64,000 bases of DNA from positions 186,001 to 250,000 of the forward strand of contig JAACJM010000002.1 in NCBI GenBank assembly GCA_013368315.1, in the 5' to 3' direction. The notes beneath the pieces were generated by a model. It was not told the origin of the DNA. It saw only the letters and a program-made list of their open reading frames with translations, and ran no database searches. This stretch comes from Tetrapyrgos nigripes. Its lineage: Eukaryota > Basidiomycota > Agaricomycetes > Agaricales > Campanellaceae. The translations under genes were made by a program, and so were the position numbers. Positions 44,250 through 54,859 of this stretch are shown here, one piece after another (positions within the stretch are counted from its first letter, which is position 1; the number at the start of each line of letters is the position of its first letter).

Positions 44250-45428
44250 GAGAACAAAGAGAGAAATGAGCAACACCAGGAAACGACGCATAGGGCCTGG
44301 ATAGTAAGTACATTAGTAACAGCTCTCATCAACGAAGAGGAAGACTCAGGAAGACTCATGAACAGCCTAGCAGAGGTTTCAAAGGGCATAAAGTGTGTGA
44401 TGGGGCCCAAGGAACGCGACATCGCATTGTATTGTAGTAGGTTTCGCGACAGGCAGATGGAAGGCAAAGAAGATTACACGTGTGAATTAGTATTACCCAA
44501 ATTAGCTTGACTTCAGCTCGCACAAAAAGCTCTGGTAAAAGTAGAATCTGATTGTCTTCGAACTTCTAATCTAGTAGTATGTAATGTAGTAGTGGGTAGG
44601 CATAGCTATCTGAGTACATATGGCATTATTGTGGATGAAGCATGGGTACAAGATAATGCAAAGAGGGTGACAGTCCAATGTCAAGGGATAGCGAAGGCTG
44701 GGCACGAGGACTATCCACTAGCAAGTTGTTCGGGATGGTTAAATATAGCGACCAAGGATATTCTGTCCAGGATGATGAAGTAGGAGTACAACGACGTCTC
44801 CGTGGTCTCGGGGTATTGTCAATAACTCAATCATTCTAAGTGTCAGGTTGGAACCCGAGGTTGAGCTCTGCATGCGTCCGAGATTTCATAAAGGGTAAGC
44901 TCAACAACTATGCAGGAATGAAATACAGTACTTACATATGAGCTTCCCTCTCCAGACACATGGATCCATTAGAACGTATAGGCGCGATTCTGGCCAGAAC
45001 ACTTGAGCGGTCCTTGAGGCTATTTCCTTCTGCAGGGGTCATACTTCCCGTATCGAGCCAGCCATGATATGGCCTGAAAAGACACGAGATAAGCAAGAGA
45101 TTTCGAGCCGAGGAGTAAAATTCCTCACTTTTGCAAAGGTGTAACCCGGGATAGCAAGCACACCGTCTGTTTCTCAAAAGAAAAGCGTAGGTAGTGCGGG
45201 TTGGCCAATTTCCCGTTCCATGAAGCGTCGAAAGGATCTAGTTGGGCTCAGAGGCCTTGACACAAAAGCTTTGCGAGTGATTTTACCTGGAATTAGCTAA
45301 GGCAGCATGTAGGCAATGGTAAGACTATAATCTGCCCTCTTATTTGCAAGGAATCTACACACAAAGGAAATGAGAAGTTGAAGGAAAATAAACTCAGTTT
45401 AAGAGGTCTCAAAAAGCAATCTGCTTAC
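44250..45428. other. Stretch without a recognised gene
   Basis: A minus-strand frame at 44932-45177 (GWLDTGSMTPAEGNSLKDR) may be an exon of another captured fragment but matched nothing I know. Plus-strand frames at 44064-44510 and 44592-44783 are shadows or chance. Confidence 0.35.
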
Positions 45429-45680
45429 CTGGTTTAACTCCAAAGTGTCGAAAAGCTGACTCAGTTTCCTGTTCTTGCCGCTTTCCTTCAGCTTGACATA
45501 GCCTCGTTGTCGACAAAGATTTCGAGAGGCTGCAAGGAGGAGGAAGGTTAGAAAGGAAGACTAAAAGGACGGCGAATAAAGGATGTATGTTTATCATCCT
45601 AATCTCTTTGGCCAAAGTTGCACTGAACAGCATGACCTGTTTGTGATGGGGGTCGCTCGGAAAATTTCTTGAACATCTCA
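45429..45680 (-). pseudogene. SUB2: Fragment of SUB2/UAP56 DEAD-box RNA helicase gene
   Basis: Reading 45680-45598 with one base missing gives DVQEIFRATP, HHKQVMLFSATLAKEIR, the SAT-motif region (motif III) of Sub2/UAP56, the mRNA export helicase of the TREX complex. After a GT-AG-like gap (45597-45528), 45527-45429 gives PLEIFVDNE and then YVKLKESGKNRKLSQLFDTL and ELNQ, the start of the second RecA domain, again ending at a splice donor. Residues between VDDE and YVKL of the family are deleted. Motifs Q, I, Ia, II (DECD) and IV-VI are absent. Conserved intron positions mean this is a genomic fragment, not a retrocopy. It lies downstream of module copy 1 on the same strand. Confidence 0.7.
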
Positions 45681-45833
45681 TCGCGTGTCTGGTACACAAT
45701 GTCGTGATTAGAAATTGATGGTCGAATACGAAGCAGAACAGGGTAACCACGATAGATAAAAATCGGGCACCACTGAAGGAAGTAAGGACAACAGAAGACC
45801 GGTCATGATGCCACAACATGCAATGAACATCGG

Positions 45834-46363
45834 AACCGTTGAAACGTTTGGCGACGTTGCAAGAGAAGTTTCGTTTCAAGAAAAAGGAATTGCGAATGGG
45901 AGGAAGAAAGATAATGCAGAGACAAGAGAATTGTTTCGGAAGGCTGTAGATAGTGGCTAAGATGATAGTTCTTGAAGGGCTTGACTTGTGAAAGTAAGGA
46001 TATAAGTATCTGAAAAATACCGTATCAAAGTCAGTGCTGCGTCAGTGAGATTCAGATAAAGCTGCTGAGCCCTATAGCGAATTGAAAAAATGAGTCGGCT
46101 CCCCCAATGGTCAGGGCTGCTTCATCTTCTAGCGAAAACTAAGGAAAAACATGTAAAAGAAACATACCTAGCGCGGTTTGCGTGTATTTTGATTGCTCAC
46201 TGGGTAAGGCAGCCAGTGTGAGCTAGACTAGCCCAGTTACGAGACGCTGTGGTCTGTAGAAATCGACCGGGTTGACGAGGAATATTAATAAGATCTTGAG
46301 AGTCTGAGTCGCCGTTGAAAAAGACTGAGTTTGCTGGCCCTAACCCCAGTACTTGGTGCAAAC
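45834..46363 (-). repeat. ~530-bp module, copy 1
   Basis: Closely matches 49536-50074 along its length, including ATGAGTCGGCTCC, GGTCAGGGCTGCTTCATC, GATTGCTCACTGGGTAAGGC and the GTACTTGGTGCAAAC right end. On the minus strand it contains possible exons separated by an intron-like segment and runs into a frame (45409-45879) that continues through the SUB2 fragment. Small indels separate the copies. Confidence 0.8.
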
Positions 46364-46370
46364 GCCTGAA

Positions 46371-48566
46371 ATAATATGGGCATCAGGCTCCCAAACCCGA
46401 TTGGTATCCTCATCAAACAAAGCAAATTTAGCTTCTAGAGAAGCAGCGGCAACTATCAAGGATGTGGCAGGGTCAAAGACGATGTTGGAATATGGTCGTC
46501 CGTGAGGGATAAAATTTTCGGGTAGAGGACCGTCTAGGCGGAAGTCTGGAATCCATTCGAGAAGGGAAGGGCCCTAGAGAGAAGGCGGGATGCATTCGTT
46601 AGTGTCAGAAGAAATACACAACAGGATGTGACCCACCTCATCGGAATAAACCAAAAAGTCTCCCTTGGAATCCCACAACGAACAGGGTGTAAATGCATGC
46701 ACAACCGAATGCCCAGACAAATACATCCTCAAACCATCCTTATCTGTACCGAGTATCCAACTGGGATTTTCACCAGTAAAAAATACTCTGGTGTACCTCG
46801 TCTCTGATGACAAGGATAATGGACGGAAAACAGTATGAACATCCTCAAAATCTTCTTCTGTTCAGCCAAGGCGACAATACCCGGCCCATCATGCGTATTG
46901 AGAGAAAACGCCTTGAATAGAATCTTGACAAACTTGACGTTGACGTGAGAGGTACGACTAATTGTTTTGGGTGAAGATGGTTGGGTAGTATCAGCTGAGG
47001 GCTAAGATGAATGAGGTAGAGCTTGGTAGATTGCCATTTGACCAGAGGGTAGAAAGACCTGGCAGGTATTTGGTTTTGAGAGTCAGTAGCCGAAAAAAAG
47101 AAAAAAGAGAGAAAACTCACGAAAAGGTACATTTTCGAGTTTTCCTTCACCAACTGGTGCTACCAGAATTTGGTCGACCACCTGTGTCTGTTCAGCTTCC
47201 TTCTTCGCAGGTTCTGCATCTAACTTAGGTGAACTGGGTTCTTCCGGTGAAACCGGGGATAGTGCTTGTGCTTGTGCTGGCATCTGAGCTTGGGGCTGAG
47301 GTTGCTTCTGAATAACGGTACTCAAATTTGCAGGCGGGCCATGCGAGTCCAGGGTGCGTAAGGCAGACGTTGAGAAGACCAAAGTCAATTTCGGTAGAGT
47401 CCATATCTATGGTCATTTGTTAGAAATGCTTGCGGTAATAACGCTATATTTCATCACAAAATATACCTCCATAACACCCTGAGGTCTGACCAACATCAGC
47501 CACTGCGACTTGTTGTTGCTAACGACGGAATTGAGCGTCGTTAATGGGCCCATGCGCTGGAAGCAAGTCAGATAGCGAGAGGTGGATCACTGAAAGAGTC
47601 TTCTTGGCTCTGATGGTAGCAGATTGCATTGGAGAAGGTTCATCCTTTTAGAGGGACCATAGATGTCTGGAAATTGGGCCTGTCAGCGTATAAAAGAGAA
47701 AGAAAGAAAGCCGAAACACACCTTCATCATCCATCTCAACATCCCTGTCCGTATCTACCACAACAACCACAACAGGTGCCATTTCACCCTCTTGCAATTC
47801 GTCAACTTCTTCCTCCACCCTAGCGATTTTCAACAAGACAGAGTCCCCGACAGTGCTCCCTACAAACAGCAACTTGTCTTCCTTCCCAACCTTGTCATCT
47901 TTCGACCCAGTCAACAAAGAAATCCCACACGCTCCCTCGCTCAGCAGCTAAACTCGCAATAGTTGTTTTCGCCAAAGGTGCTCCCATTGTTATCCTCGAC
48001 ACTGATTCCCTGTCAATGACAAGCTCCACCGGGTACACCGTCCCGTCCCTCAGGATAACAGACAGTGTCCTTTCATCGACAAAGACGGTTCCAGACCCTT
48101 CAAGAAGTATACTCTTATTTAAATCCTCCTTTGTCAAATTGGGCTGAGGTGCGAGATCAGGGACTCGCGAAGCCCATCCATTTAGAGGGAGTGAGACTCT
48201 GCGAGAACTTTGGTCGACGTAGATTATGGAGTTGGCTGTGATAACGACGACACCGGAGACGGAGGTGGAACGGGGAAGGAGAGAGAGGGCATCGTGAGGG
48301 AGTCCTTTGACAGAGGTGATGATTGGGAACTTTTGGGGAATGATATTGAGTGTGAATATGATGAGGTGAGTGGTGTCTTTGTGTTCCTTGAGGCTAGAGC
48401 CGGCAGACGTTGAGAAGACCAATCGATTCAAATTGGCGGCGTCTTGAGTCCCAATAAGGCAAAAATTGCCTGTGGCAGTCTTGATGGATTTGGTAGGTGC
48501 TCCATGAGGTACTGGGCACCCAAGGCTAAAAGTGGGGACGACAGGACCCAAGCCACGTCTGGCCAC
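46371..48566 (-). pseudogene. CFT1: Fragment of CFT1/CPSF160 polyadenylation-factor gene
   Basis: Minus-strand exons carry successive CFT1 blocks in order: FSLGCPVPHGAPTK, YVDQSSRRVSLPLNGWASRV, GTVFVDERTLSVILRDGTVY, LLFVGSTVGDSVLLKIARVE, MAPVVVVVVDTDRDVEMDD, HLSLSDLLPAHGPINDAQF, SQWLMLVRPQGVME, LTLVFSTSALRTL, DQILVAPVGEGK, QVFLPSGQMAIYQALPHSS, VNVKFVKILFKAFSLNTHDG, VFFTGENPSWILGTDKDG, VVHAFTPCSLWDSKGDFLVY and FDEDTNRVWEPDA. CFT1 is the large scaffold of the cleavage and polyadenylation complex (normally ~1,400 aa). The first ~300 and last several hundred residues are missing. A TAG at 47002-47004 falls in frame after ALPHSS and several joins need frame changes. It is an intron-containing genomic fragment and is not functional as CFT1. 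Confidence 0.85.
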
Positions 48567-48657
48567 TACGCGTTTTACGTATAGCAGCTGCCTAGATACA
48601 ATGAGTCAGTAAAATATACATACAAGTCAAACGCGTCAAAATTGCAGGAAAATGGAT

Positions 48658-48703
48658 ACCGTTGAAGCAACTGAGTCCTACTAGAACAAGTTGCTTCAAC
48701 GGT
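48658..48703. repeat. Perfect 15-bp hairpin, 16-nt loop
   Basis: ACCGTTGAAGCAACT (48658-48672) and its exact reverse complement (48689-48703). The loop contains GTCCTACTAG. Confidence 0.9.
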
Positions 48704-48726
48704 ACACCAAGAACTTCCTTGATGCC

Positions 48727-48790
48727 CGACCAGCGACTAATGGTGCAACCGGGTCCTACTGGGATGGGTTGCCCCATTAGTCGCTGGTCG
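48727..48790. repeat. 24-bp hairpin, 15-nt loop
   Basis: CGACCAGCGACTAATGG and GCAACC (48727-48750) pair with 48766-48790 with a single bulge. The loop GGGTCCTACTGGGAT resembles the loop of the preceding hairpin. Confidence 0.9.
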
Positions 48791-49535
48791 GATGCCAACG
48801 AAGTCCGAAGTAAATGTAATTTAAACATAAAGAAGAAGTAATAATACTTACCATTGGTCTTGGTGGGGATCTTAGACGCCAGAGGATACCTTTGGGGACG
48901 GTAGCGAACGGTAAGAGCAGAGTAGGGCTTAAGCGAATTCGGATGTTTGTTGAAGGGTGCGTGACTTTGAAGTATTCAGACTTCACCAGCACCCTTCATC
49001 GCCGTAGTCTGCAGAAAAATCTGTACATGTATTGGAGGATGGGGGGCAGATGGGACAGAATGGTCTGAATCCTTGGCTGGAGCGTAGTCGGTGGAAACGT
49101 TGGGAGTAGGGAATGCCGGTATTCTGGAGGAATGTCTCGCGAGGTCAGCGGTGACACTCGTGTTCATACAGAGAAGTCTGTGAAAAATAAGGCTTTAGTT
49201 GAGGTTTTTAAGAGAAACGCAAACACAGGAACATACCTGGAACACTGGTTATCTGCTCTGAGGACATCACAGATCCATTTGCACCGTGACTCTCACAATT
49301 GCGAATTCGACAGGTGCTTCGTGAGGTATTGGGCGCCCAAGGGCTCTCGGAATGTCGAGTGGGTGAGTGCTGATGGTAGTGGGCTGGCAGTGCAACGGTC
49401 TGAGCGAGGCTTATGCCGACTGACGACTCCTCATTTTGGCCTTCTTTGCGTCGTATTGCACGGGCCTCATTCCATAGAAAACTTTGCGACATGAAGAGGC
49501 TGCAGTGAGCCAAGTCTTTGTGAGGTGTGTTCTCA

Positions 49536-50074
49536 GAACGGTTGAAACGTTTGGTGGTGTTGCGAGAAAAGTTCGTTTTGATGAAGGTCTGCAAATAGAG
49601 AGGGAAAAAGACACTGCAGAGACGAGAGAGTTGTTTCGAAAGACTGTAGATGGCAGGGAAGATGCGAGTTACAGTTCTTGAAGGGTTTGGACTCGTGTAA
49701 AAGCAAGGACATGTCTGAAGATACTGTATGAGAGTCAGTACTACATCAGTGAGATTTAATTTAAATAAGGCAGCTAAGCCTTACACAACAAAAAATGAGT
49801 CGGCTCCCCAAATGGTCAGGGCTGCTTCATCCTCTAGCGGAAACTAGAGAGAAAAACGTGTAAAAGAAACATACCTGGCGCGGTTTGAGTGTATTTTGGA
49901 TTGCTCACTGGGTAAGGCAACCAGTGTGAGCTAGAATAGCCCAGCTATGAGACGCCGTGGTGTGCGGAAATCGTTGAGCAGAAATAAGATCTTGCGAGGG
50001 TAAGGCTGTTTTGTCCGAGTCGCCGTCGAAAAAGACCGAGTTTGCTAACCCTAACCCTAGTACTTGGTGCAAAC
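49536..50074 (-). repeat. ~530-bp module, copy 2
   Basis: Mate of 45834-46363. On the minus strand it runs into the frame 49208-49594, whose first ~20 codons (KTNFSRNTTKRFN region) are homologous to the start of the frame leaving copy 1, after which the two diverge into different fragments. Confidence 0.8.
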
Positions 50075-50880
50075 ACGTCTTCAGTTAGTCGAATTCCGTC
50101 TTTTTTGTGACCTTGTTGATGCGGATGTGTATGAGGTATAAATACCTTGTTGACTTATCTCAGTTTCTCTGCTACCACCAGTCCCTCTTCAGAGGTGGCC
50201 GACCCCCGCAAGGTCTGATGGCTTGGTAGCTTTGGGTGCTACCCTCTTCTTCTCTCCATCATTTAGTCATTTTCCGCTCTCGTCGTCGGAACGCTTATGA
50301 TTGGTGCTGGTGAGTCTCGTTTCGACTGTTGTTATATTCCTCGTTTCTGTTCTATATCTTACTGACAGTCATTATACTTACAGACCCACTTTTCCTGCTG
50401 ATGCGAATTGCAAGAACTCCAACACATTGTTGTCGTTGTCCGAAGCCCTCGAGACCTGCTCAATCCCAAGAACTCGAAATCATCGTCGTCAACCTATCCT
50501 CCCTCTTGCAAAGGTCCTTGCAGCCAGCCGCTTGAATGTATGAAAAGAGTACGAGGGATAAGATAGCAGTATACGGAATGTGATTGTGAGTGTCCCGTGT
50601 CTCGTTTTCTATAACCGAACTAACTCTTTCTATCCTAGACACTCATTTGCCTTGGAGGACGCTCTGGTGACGATAGGTTTAACGTGGTCGTCCATACCTT
50701 ATCACGCCCACCACACTCATCTTTATCACCCATATCCTCATTCTTCGCCTCTTACACTGTCTTTACCCTGACTGCAATTGCAACAGTGGACCTCGCACTC
50801 GTTCTTATAACTCCCATACCTATTCCTATTCTCCTCGCCCATCGCAGCCGTAGTTGAACTGGTACCCGCACCCACAGTAT
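50075..50880. other. Stretch with possible small exons, no gene assigned
   Basis: A frame around 50390-50530 (+) bounded by splice-like signals encodes ANCKNSNTLLSLSEALETC, and 50640-50700 another short one. They could be the displaced 5' part of the ATP2 fragment or other debris. Nothing recognisable. Confidence 0.3.
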
Positions 50881-50887
50881 GACATAT

Positions 50888-51779
50888 ACTACTGAGGCAA
50901 AGGGCATGCGCACAGTTGGTTCGGTGAAAACCGTCATCGGTGCCGTCGTGGATGTACAGTCCGACATTGAGGCTCTCCCTGTCATTCTCAACGTGCTCGA
51001 GGTCCAGGACTTCCACGGCGGTCCTCTTGCCCTTGAAGTCGCCTCTCATTTGGATGAGAACACTGTTTGTACCATTGCTATGGATGGTACAGAAGGTCTC
51101 ATCCGTGGCCAAAAGGTCGATACCGGTGCACCCATTCTTGTCCCTGTCGGTACTCCTACCCTTGGTCGTATCATGAATGTCATTGCGTCATTGGTGAACC
51201 CATTGACGAGCGTGGTCCCATCAAAGGTGTCAAGCTTGACCTGATGATTTGACTGATCCTGCCCCCGCTACCACCTTCGCTCACTTGGACGCCACTACTG
51301 TGTTGTCTCGTGGTATTGCTGAGCTTGGTATCTACCCCGCTGTCAACCCTCTTGATTCTTAAGTCTCGTATGTTGGACCCCCGTATCGTGAGTCTTCCTG
51401 GTTAGACTTTCTTCTGCAAGAGTTGCTAACAGGTTGGTCAGGAACACTACGAGGTTGCCACCGCCGACCAGAAGATCCTTCAAGACTACAAGTCCCTCCA
51501 GGCCATCATTGCCACTCTTGGTATGGAAAAATTGTCTGAAGAAGACAAGCTCACTGTGAGTTGTTAGTCTGCTCCAACTTCTTTTTGACACTCACATCAA
51601 GTGTCGCTAGGTCGAACGTGCCTGTAAGATCCAGTGTTTCATGTCGCAACCTTTCGAGGTTGCACAGATCTTCACTGGTCATGAGGGTAAACTCGTTCCC
51701 CTCAAGGACACCGTCCGTTCGTTCAAGGAGATCTTGTCTGGTGCACACGACTCTCTTCCAGAGTCTGCTTTCTACATGT
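50888..51779 (+). pseudogene. ATP2: ATP synthase F1 beta subunit gene fragment lacking the catalytic core
   Basis: The frame opens with [59 protein letters not shown] and [16 protein letters not shown], the N-terminal beta-barrel of mitochondrial ATP synthase beta. It then jumps at about 51242 directly to [19 protein letters not shown] and [20 protein letters not shown]. The deleted ~190-200 residues (estimate from family length) include the P-loop and Walker B. An extra ~8 bases near 51181-51190 and one extra T at about 51360 (giving TAA) also shift the frame. [35 protein letters not shown] and [20 protein letters not shown] follow with two GT-AG introns, and similarity ends after AFYM. It is an intron-containing genomic copy and cannot encode an active subunit. 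Confidence 0.9.
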
Positions 51780-52468
51780 TTCTGACTCTGCTCCGAGCGA
51801 GTCTGAGTATCTCCGTCCTGGCTAGAGCAGAAGTGGCAGATGGAGGAGGAAGAGGACTTGTTGGACCTGGGAGTCCTGGTGCTGGGTTACCTAGGAGTGC
51901 CAGTGGCATCAGTGGTGACAGAGAGGCCACGTAGTCCAGGTCCTCTTTCCAACAATGACTCGGACTCCTCCTACCACCCATCACAAATGTGGACATGTTT
52001 TATTTTCTCTGACGACCGTCACTGGGCAATTATCTATGGCATAGGGTGTTGCCGGTGGAGTTCAGATGTCCCTTCTTTTTGTCTTTTTTCCCTCCTGCAA
52101 ACATATAAGCACTATCGCTATGAAATAAATGTTCAGATTTGCGTTTTGGTTTGGTTTGATATTTGTGTTCTCTACCTGCATTGCCTACGCTTTTTTTCAT
52201 TCTGATGTTCACCTTCTGCTTCGTACAACTCTTTTCTTATGCACTCCGACCTTTTGCTACCAAATCTCAATCCCAGCACTTCCTGATTTATAACCCTGAG
52301 GTACTACAATCCTGTCCGGGAAACCGTCGAAAATGGTGTTTGGCTGAGCCTTATGTAAACTTTGACAAACAAACAATGGACCAACAAAATGCGAGAACGT
52401 GTCGTCTTCCTGCTCAAACTCGTACCACCAAAACCTTTTCGGCTTCACCTTCTATGTAAACCTCTACC
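51780..52468. other. Stretch without a recognised gene
   Basis: Ser/Gly-rich frames in both strands (51840-52000) and T-rich sequence follow the ATP2 fragment. This is probably the upstream region of the DUF6698 gene. Nothing else recognised. Confidence 0.4.
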
Positions 52469-54156
52469 ATGCCTCCTCGTCCTCAAGAACAAGCCAAAAA
52501 GATGACAAACTCCAGAACCCCCCAGCCCGAAACCCAAGAACCCGCATCCAAGCAACGGGGAAAGAAGAGAAAGGCCAAGAATACTGGTGATCAAGAGTCT
52601 GATGGTGAAGGTGAAGATAATGACAAAGATGATGACGACGACGACGACGACGAGGAGGAGGAGGAGGAGGGGGAGGAGGGGGAGGGGAGTGAGGAACAGG
52701 TCAAGGAGGAAGACAACTGCAAGAACCGAGGCAAGAAGGCCAAGAAAGACTTGACGATTGTTGACCTGCTGCATGGTCATAAGCCGAAAGGCAAAGCGTA
52801 CATAATATCTTTCTCTTCATTATTTGACCATGCTGACGCTTCAATGCAGCAAGAGCTATTTGACGGTGTTCAAGGATACTGCACGACTATTCTCAAAGAC
52901 TGAGAGTCCCTTCCTCCCCTATTTGGCAATTTTACATGCAGGTCTGATTCACGACGGCAAGAAAGATGATGATGAACCTGTTGACTACGGTGATATTGAC
53001 GAGTGAGTATCGTGCTTTTTTTGGACCATCCAGCTCACTCTTTTTGAGGGAACAGCTGTATGCGCTCTATGACAAACTCGCTGGCCGTGTTCCCAATTTC
53101 GACAAGCATATGGATGACATTGTACAGGGTGACGCCATTGATGATTTGGCTTCATTGGTGAGTCAGATCCTCCTTCCGATCATTGATCACTCACTTACTG
53201 ACAATCTCTTAGATGAGCAAGGCTGCTAGTCAAGCAGTGTCTAACAACGTCAGCGCACTGAAGGAACGGATCCTGACCTACTCCAAGGTCTCGCTGGCTA
53301 CTAGAGACTTTGACCCACCCATTTACGGTGACCTTGCAAAGTCCTCTATTTGTGGATGGGCTCATCCTCAGCTTTCTCGGCTCCTTGTGACCCCCATACT
53401 GCTGGATGAGTACACGAAAGATAAGGAGGAGTCAGTCTCTATTGTGTCTAATACTTTTTGAGCTAACAAGTGCTTTTTTAGGTTTTGTTTGAAGGTATCT
53501 GAGGGCGAGATCCTGATTGACGCAACTCATATTCTTGCATTCATGTATGACAATCTGGGCGATGATGCCTCGAAAGGCGAAGAACATGTGGAAGTGGGAA
53601 TTTTTCGTGGACGCCTGATCTTTTTGGTACGTATGTCGTTTACCTTCTCACTCTTTGCTTATTCCTGCATTGTCCAAGACTCACGGAGGTACATCTAGTG
53701 CTTGGTTTGTTTGTTTTGGACTCCTGAAGCTGCTGCCAGCTTTATGGTCACCCCAGTTGGGAAACGATTCAACGTCAAAAAGAAGGGTCCTGTATACAGG
53801 TTCAATCTATGCGCTGTGACTCCTGAGATGATTGTGTATGCTTCTCTTCTGGTAAGGCTTTTGGGTTGCTATGCTGCTGCCTACTAATGGCATGTTCCAG
53901 GCTTGGCATTCCTTATCCTGCTCGAACAACTGGCGTGTTGAGGACGGAGCTCACAACAAGAGAGAGTTCTTCAGCACTGTTCTCAACATGTTCAAGGACC
54001 CTGACCAATTGACGGAGGACCATACCCAGGTTATCTTGAAGACTTACGACGAGTAAGTGTCTTGTTTCCTTCTGAATCACTTATAACATTTCCTTTAGGT
54101 ATGTTGGATGGATGCTCCCAGACGACACGGGCAAGAAGAGGAAGAAAGCAAAGTGA
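52469..54156 (+). CDS. DUF6698 family protein (443 aa, eight exons)
   Basis: Exons 52469-52797, 52850-53002, 53034-53157, 53213-53430, 53482-53626, 53699-53851, 53901-54052 and 54099-54156 join in frame. The N-terminus is basic/acidic: KQRGKKRKAK, then a run of Asp and Glu (about residues 50-75). The folded part has NVSALKERILTYSKV, DFDPPIYGDLAKSSICGW, HPQLSRLLVTPILLDEY, IFRGRLIFL, FWTPEAAASF, VTPEMIVYA and the SLSCSNNWRVEDGAHNKREF block, the order seen in fungal DUF6698 proteins (function unknown, expanded in agaricomycetes, often near transposons). The protein ends KKRKKAK at a TGA; the same frame continues open downstream (54157-54681), so this TGA may be a premature stop. Confidence 0.7.
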
Positions 54157-54681
54157 AACAGTGACAGTGCCAGTGATGCCAACAGTACCACCAATCAACT
54201 AAAGCGTCTCCGTCAGAAAGAACGAGAGCAAGCAACTCAAGCTAGGTCTGTCGAACAATTCACCACCTCTTCTTTGCACTCATATTCAGCCCTGTCTTCC
54301 TCTAGGCCCAGTCCCGATGATCGTAGCACAGACTCGGTAGTTCCTTCCTCATCAACTGCAGCTGCACCATCATCATCAACTGCACTGTCATCGTCAACTG
54401 TACCACCACTGTCAACTGCACCGTCATCGTCAGCTGCAGGTGCATCATCATTGTCAACTACTGGTTCTTTGACGCTGACCACAGGCACTTTGTCATCATC
54501 AACTCTAGGTGCTTCGTCATCAGCTACAAGCCCTTCGTCCTCATCAATTGCAGCCACTCCGTCATCAGCCACAAGCCCTTCACCGTCATCAACTGCAGCC
54601 GCTCCGTCACCATCAACCACAGGCCCTTTGCCCTCATCAGTCCTATGCCCTTCACCTTGTCAATCCCAGACAGAGGGGTGA
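54157..54681 (+). pseudogene. In-frame Ser/Thr/Pro-rich continuation beyond the DUF6698 stop
   Basis: Directly after the TGA at 54154-54156 the frame reads NSDSASDANSTTNQLKRLRQ, KEREQATQARSVEQF and then a ~120-residue low-complexity tract of SSSTAAAPSS-like repeats before TGA near 54681. The first part is helical and charged like a genuine protein tail. A single CGA-to-TGA change would explain the separation. Alternatively it is 3' UTR that happens to be open. Confidence 0.45.
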
Positions 54682-54859
54682 AATGGGCGGCTCCTACATC
54701 AACACCTCGTTCACCCCTCAAGCCTGTGAACCCGGTATGTTTGCTACTCAACTTCAGATGCCACTTATTAACTATTCTCAGGCCTCGCCCAATGATGACC
54801 AGGCAAGTTGACCAGTGCCAGGGCGGTCAGGAAAAGTGCAACCATGATGAGTGATGATT

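Larger units (their letters stand above)
48590..49535. other. Mixed debris between CFT1 fragment and module copy 2
   Basis: A segment near 49260-49345 repeats, in diverged form, the part of the CFT1 fragment around 48440-48540 (GGTGCTYCRTGAGGTAYTGG). The piece 48850-48970 has a minus-strand frame with RYRPQRYPLASKIPTKTNG-like content of unknown origin. Two tight hairpins lie at 48658-48790. A frame at 49208-49594 (-) begins in module copy 2. Confidence 0.45.

Noticed and set aside
50040..50074. CTAG terminus of module copy 2 as a Helitron 3' end
   Set aside because: The homology with copy 1 continues about 15 bp past CTAG and copy 1 has CCAG there; no 11-bp hairpin seen just upstream.
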